Origin: an uncultured Bacilli bacterium
Lineage (GTDB): Bacteria > Bacillota_I > Bacilli_A > RF39 > UBA660
Length of the DNA: 24,097 nucleotides
Reading direction: 5' to 3'
Assembly: GCA_947632355.1 (NCBI GenBank)
Contig: CANROY010000012.1
Coordinates: 1 to 24,097, forward strand
The notes below the pieces were generated by a model. It was not told the DNA's origin, did not search any database, and saw nothing but the letters and a program-made list of their open reading frames with translations. A program made the translations under genes and the position numbers. The stretch's first letter is position 1. The number at the start of each line of letters is the position of its first letter. This document shows positions 23,160 to 24,097 of the stretch, piece by piece.

Positions 23160-23825
23160 ATGACAAAACTTTTTGATAGCATAAATACTAGAAATAGAGA
23201 AAAATTAGAAAAATTATTTGAGACACAAACTTTACATGTCAAAAAAAATACATCCATTTTGGCATCGATTCCCGGAGAGCATCTAATTGGCTATGTAATA
23301 AGTGGATACTTGGAAATTATCAAGAATGATTCAAACGGAAGCAAATTTATTATCGAAGAAGTTTTAGATGAAGATACGTTTAATACTTCTATTCTTGCGT
23401 TTAATAAAAACGAGTACGATATTATTGCGAAAGAAGATTCAACGATTTTAATTATTGATTACCAACGAATTATTCACGTAGAAGATTGCAATAAAGATTA
23501 CTATTTACAATTTATTAAAAATTTACTTGAAATTACCCTTGTCAAAACCCAAGAAAAAAATGAACGTATTGAAATTTTAACAAAAAAAACGATTCGTAAT
23601 CGCCTTCTAGAGTATTTTAGTATTATGTCAAACAAACACGGCTCTAAGTTTATTTATCTTCCCTATAACTTTACCGATTTAGCAGACTACTTAGCTATTG
23701 ACCGTTCGGCAATGTCTCGAGAGCTTAAAAATTTAAAAGAAGAAGGTTTTATCGAAATCAAAGGAAAACGTATTACCCTTTTATACGAAAAGTATTCTTC
23801 TAGTGACCCACTAATTAATATTTAA
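23160..23825 (+). CDS. Crp/Fnr-family transcriptional regulator
   Basis: A 221-residue protein. Residues 1-115 form the cyclic-nucleotide-binding-type sensor barrel, then comes a long dimer helix, and residues 145-215 are a winged helix-turn-helix (NFTDLADYLAIDRSAMSREL, then KNLKEEGFIEIKGKRITLL). It has a single Cys in the sensor part (EDCNKD), so it cannot hold an Fnr-type [4Fe-4S] cluster in the usual way; the typical phosphate-binding residues of Crp are not evident either. The signal is therefore unknown. ATG 23160 is chosen because GAGGTG (23150-23155) lies 4 nt before it. It is divergent from nrdDG, which it probably controls. Confidence 0.9.
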   Translation: MTKLFDSINTRNREKLEKLFETQTLHVKKNTSILASIPGEHLIGYVISGYLEIIKNDSNGSKFIIEEVLDEDTFNTSILAFNKNEYDIIAKEDSTILIIDYQRIIHVEDCNKDYYLQFIKNLLEITLVKTQEKNERIEILTKKTIRNRLLEYFSIMSNKHGSKFIYLPYNFTDLADYLAIDRSAMSRELKNLKEEGFIEIKGKRITLLYEKYSSSDPLINI

Positions 23826-24017
23826 AATTATTTTTCTAGTCGCCTTATCAAACATTCATCGCATTTATACTCTAACGTTTGTAGTTTTTGGTAAATTAGT
23901 TTACTAAAATTACACATCCACGCATATTGGTTGCCTATATGCAAGTTTTTTTCTAAATTATCATAATTTTTTTTAAATATATTTGTATTAAAAACAAACG
24001 TTTAGTATAATTTTTAT
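23826..24017. other. Intergenic stretch rich in inverted repeats
   Basis: An outer pair, TTATACTCTAACGTTTGT (23865-23882) against the complement of 23994-24010 (TTATACTAAACGTTTGT), differs by one indel and one substitution. Between them lie a hairpin GTAAA-TTAG-TTTAC and a GCATAT/ATATGC pair (23922-23927, 23937-23942). The minus strand has an open stretch ending at about 23830 that reads IGNQYAWMCNFSKLIYQKLQ and then a CDEC motif, without a convincing start. It may be a small or decayed gene. Confidence 0.45.
23983..24011 (+). promoter_or_regulatory. Promoter of the partial gene at the right edge
   Basis: TTGTAT (23983-23988) and TATAAT (24006-24011) with a 17-bp spacer. The predicted start is near 24018, giving a leader of nearly 60 nt. 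Confidence 0.6.
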
Positions 24018-24042
24018 AGGGAAACTTAATTGTTGAGTGCTT

Positions 24043-24067
24043 GCCAACTTTCTTTTAGAAAGGAGGC
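24043..24067 (+). promoter_or_regulatory. Leader hairpin covering the ribosome binding site
   Basis: CTTTCT pairs with AGAAAG around TTT, and GCC pairs with GGC outside a 2x2 internal loop. The right side contains the whole AAAGGAGG site, so the folded leader should limit translation. Confidence 0.5.
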
Positions 24068-24075
24068 TTGATATT

Positions 24076-24097
24076 ATGAAGAAAAAAGATTTATTAA
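24076..24097 (+). CDS. Start of a gene running off the right edge
   Basis: ATG at 24076 follows AGGAGG with a 9-nt spacer. Only MKKKDLL is visible, so the product cannot be named. Promoter, leader and ribosome binding site make it a real gene start. Confidence 0.65.

Overview
The window comes from a low-GC, spore-forming, anaerobic member of the Bacillota. The support is AT-rich DNA, GGAGG-type ribosome binding sites, a GerA-type germinant receptor operon with a sigma-G-like promoter, and a class III (oxygen-sensitive) ribonucleotide reductase. TGA is used as a stop and TGG as Trp, so the genetic code is standard. The exact lineage cannot be fixed from sequence alone. No rRNA, tRNA, CRISPR array or complete transposon was seen.

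Layout. (1) 1-3827, minus strand: the 5' part of a gene built from nearly identical 32-residue TPR-like repeats, then a probable operon of a membrane-anchored glycerophosphodiesterase, a sirtuin and a surface-anchored non-specific nuclease. (2) 3908-4745: a ZIP metal transporter closed by a bidirectional terminator. (3) 4736-7478: an accessory island with an AbiE type IV toxin-antitoxin pair, a small RelB-tail-like protein, an unknown protein with a transglutaminase-like Cys/His/Asp set, and a 46-residue membrane protein. Two nearly identical 50-bp palindromes, one before abiEi and one before the transglutaminase-like gene, suggest that one repressor controls both units. (4) 7495-8890: a gene remnant, a microsatellite and an RlmD-type rRNA methyltransferase.

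(5) 8925-12505: a gerA-gerC-gerB receptor operon, in the same order as Bacillus subtilis gerK, preceded by a good sigma-G-type promoter. (6) 12489-18773: a variable region with three decayed genes and a minus-strand cluster of exported proteins. The cluster holds a membrane-bound XRE regulator, an exported protein ending in a GMGG motif, a lipoprotein, an exported caspase-like peptidase, a PepSY/YcdB-like exported protein and a membrane protein. Two of these families occur twice in the region, once in mirrored order, and one copy survives only as a C-terminal fragment. The lipoprotein has an ATA codon where its start should be. This cluster is the best candidate for an undescribed system.

(7) 18966-23825: a minus-strand block nrdD-nrdG-ogt-ttcA-like, divergent from a Crp/Fnr-family regulator. 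A palindrome between them lies about where a class II activator would sit for nrdD and overlaps the -35 element of the regulator's own promoter. (8) 23826-24097: an intergenic stretch rich in inverted repeats, then a promoter, a leader hairpin that covers the ribosome binding site, and the first codons of a further gene.
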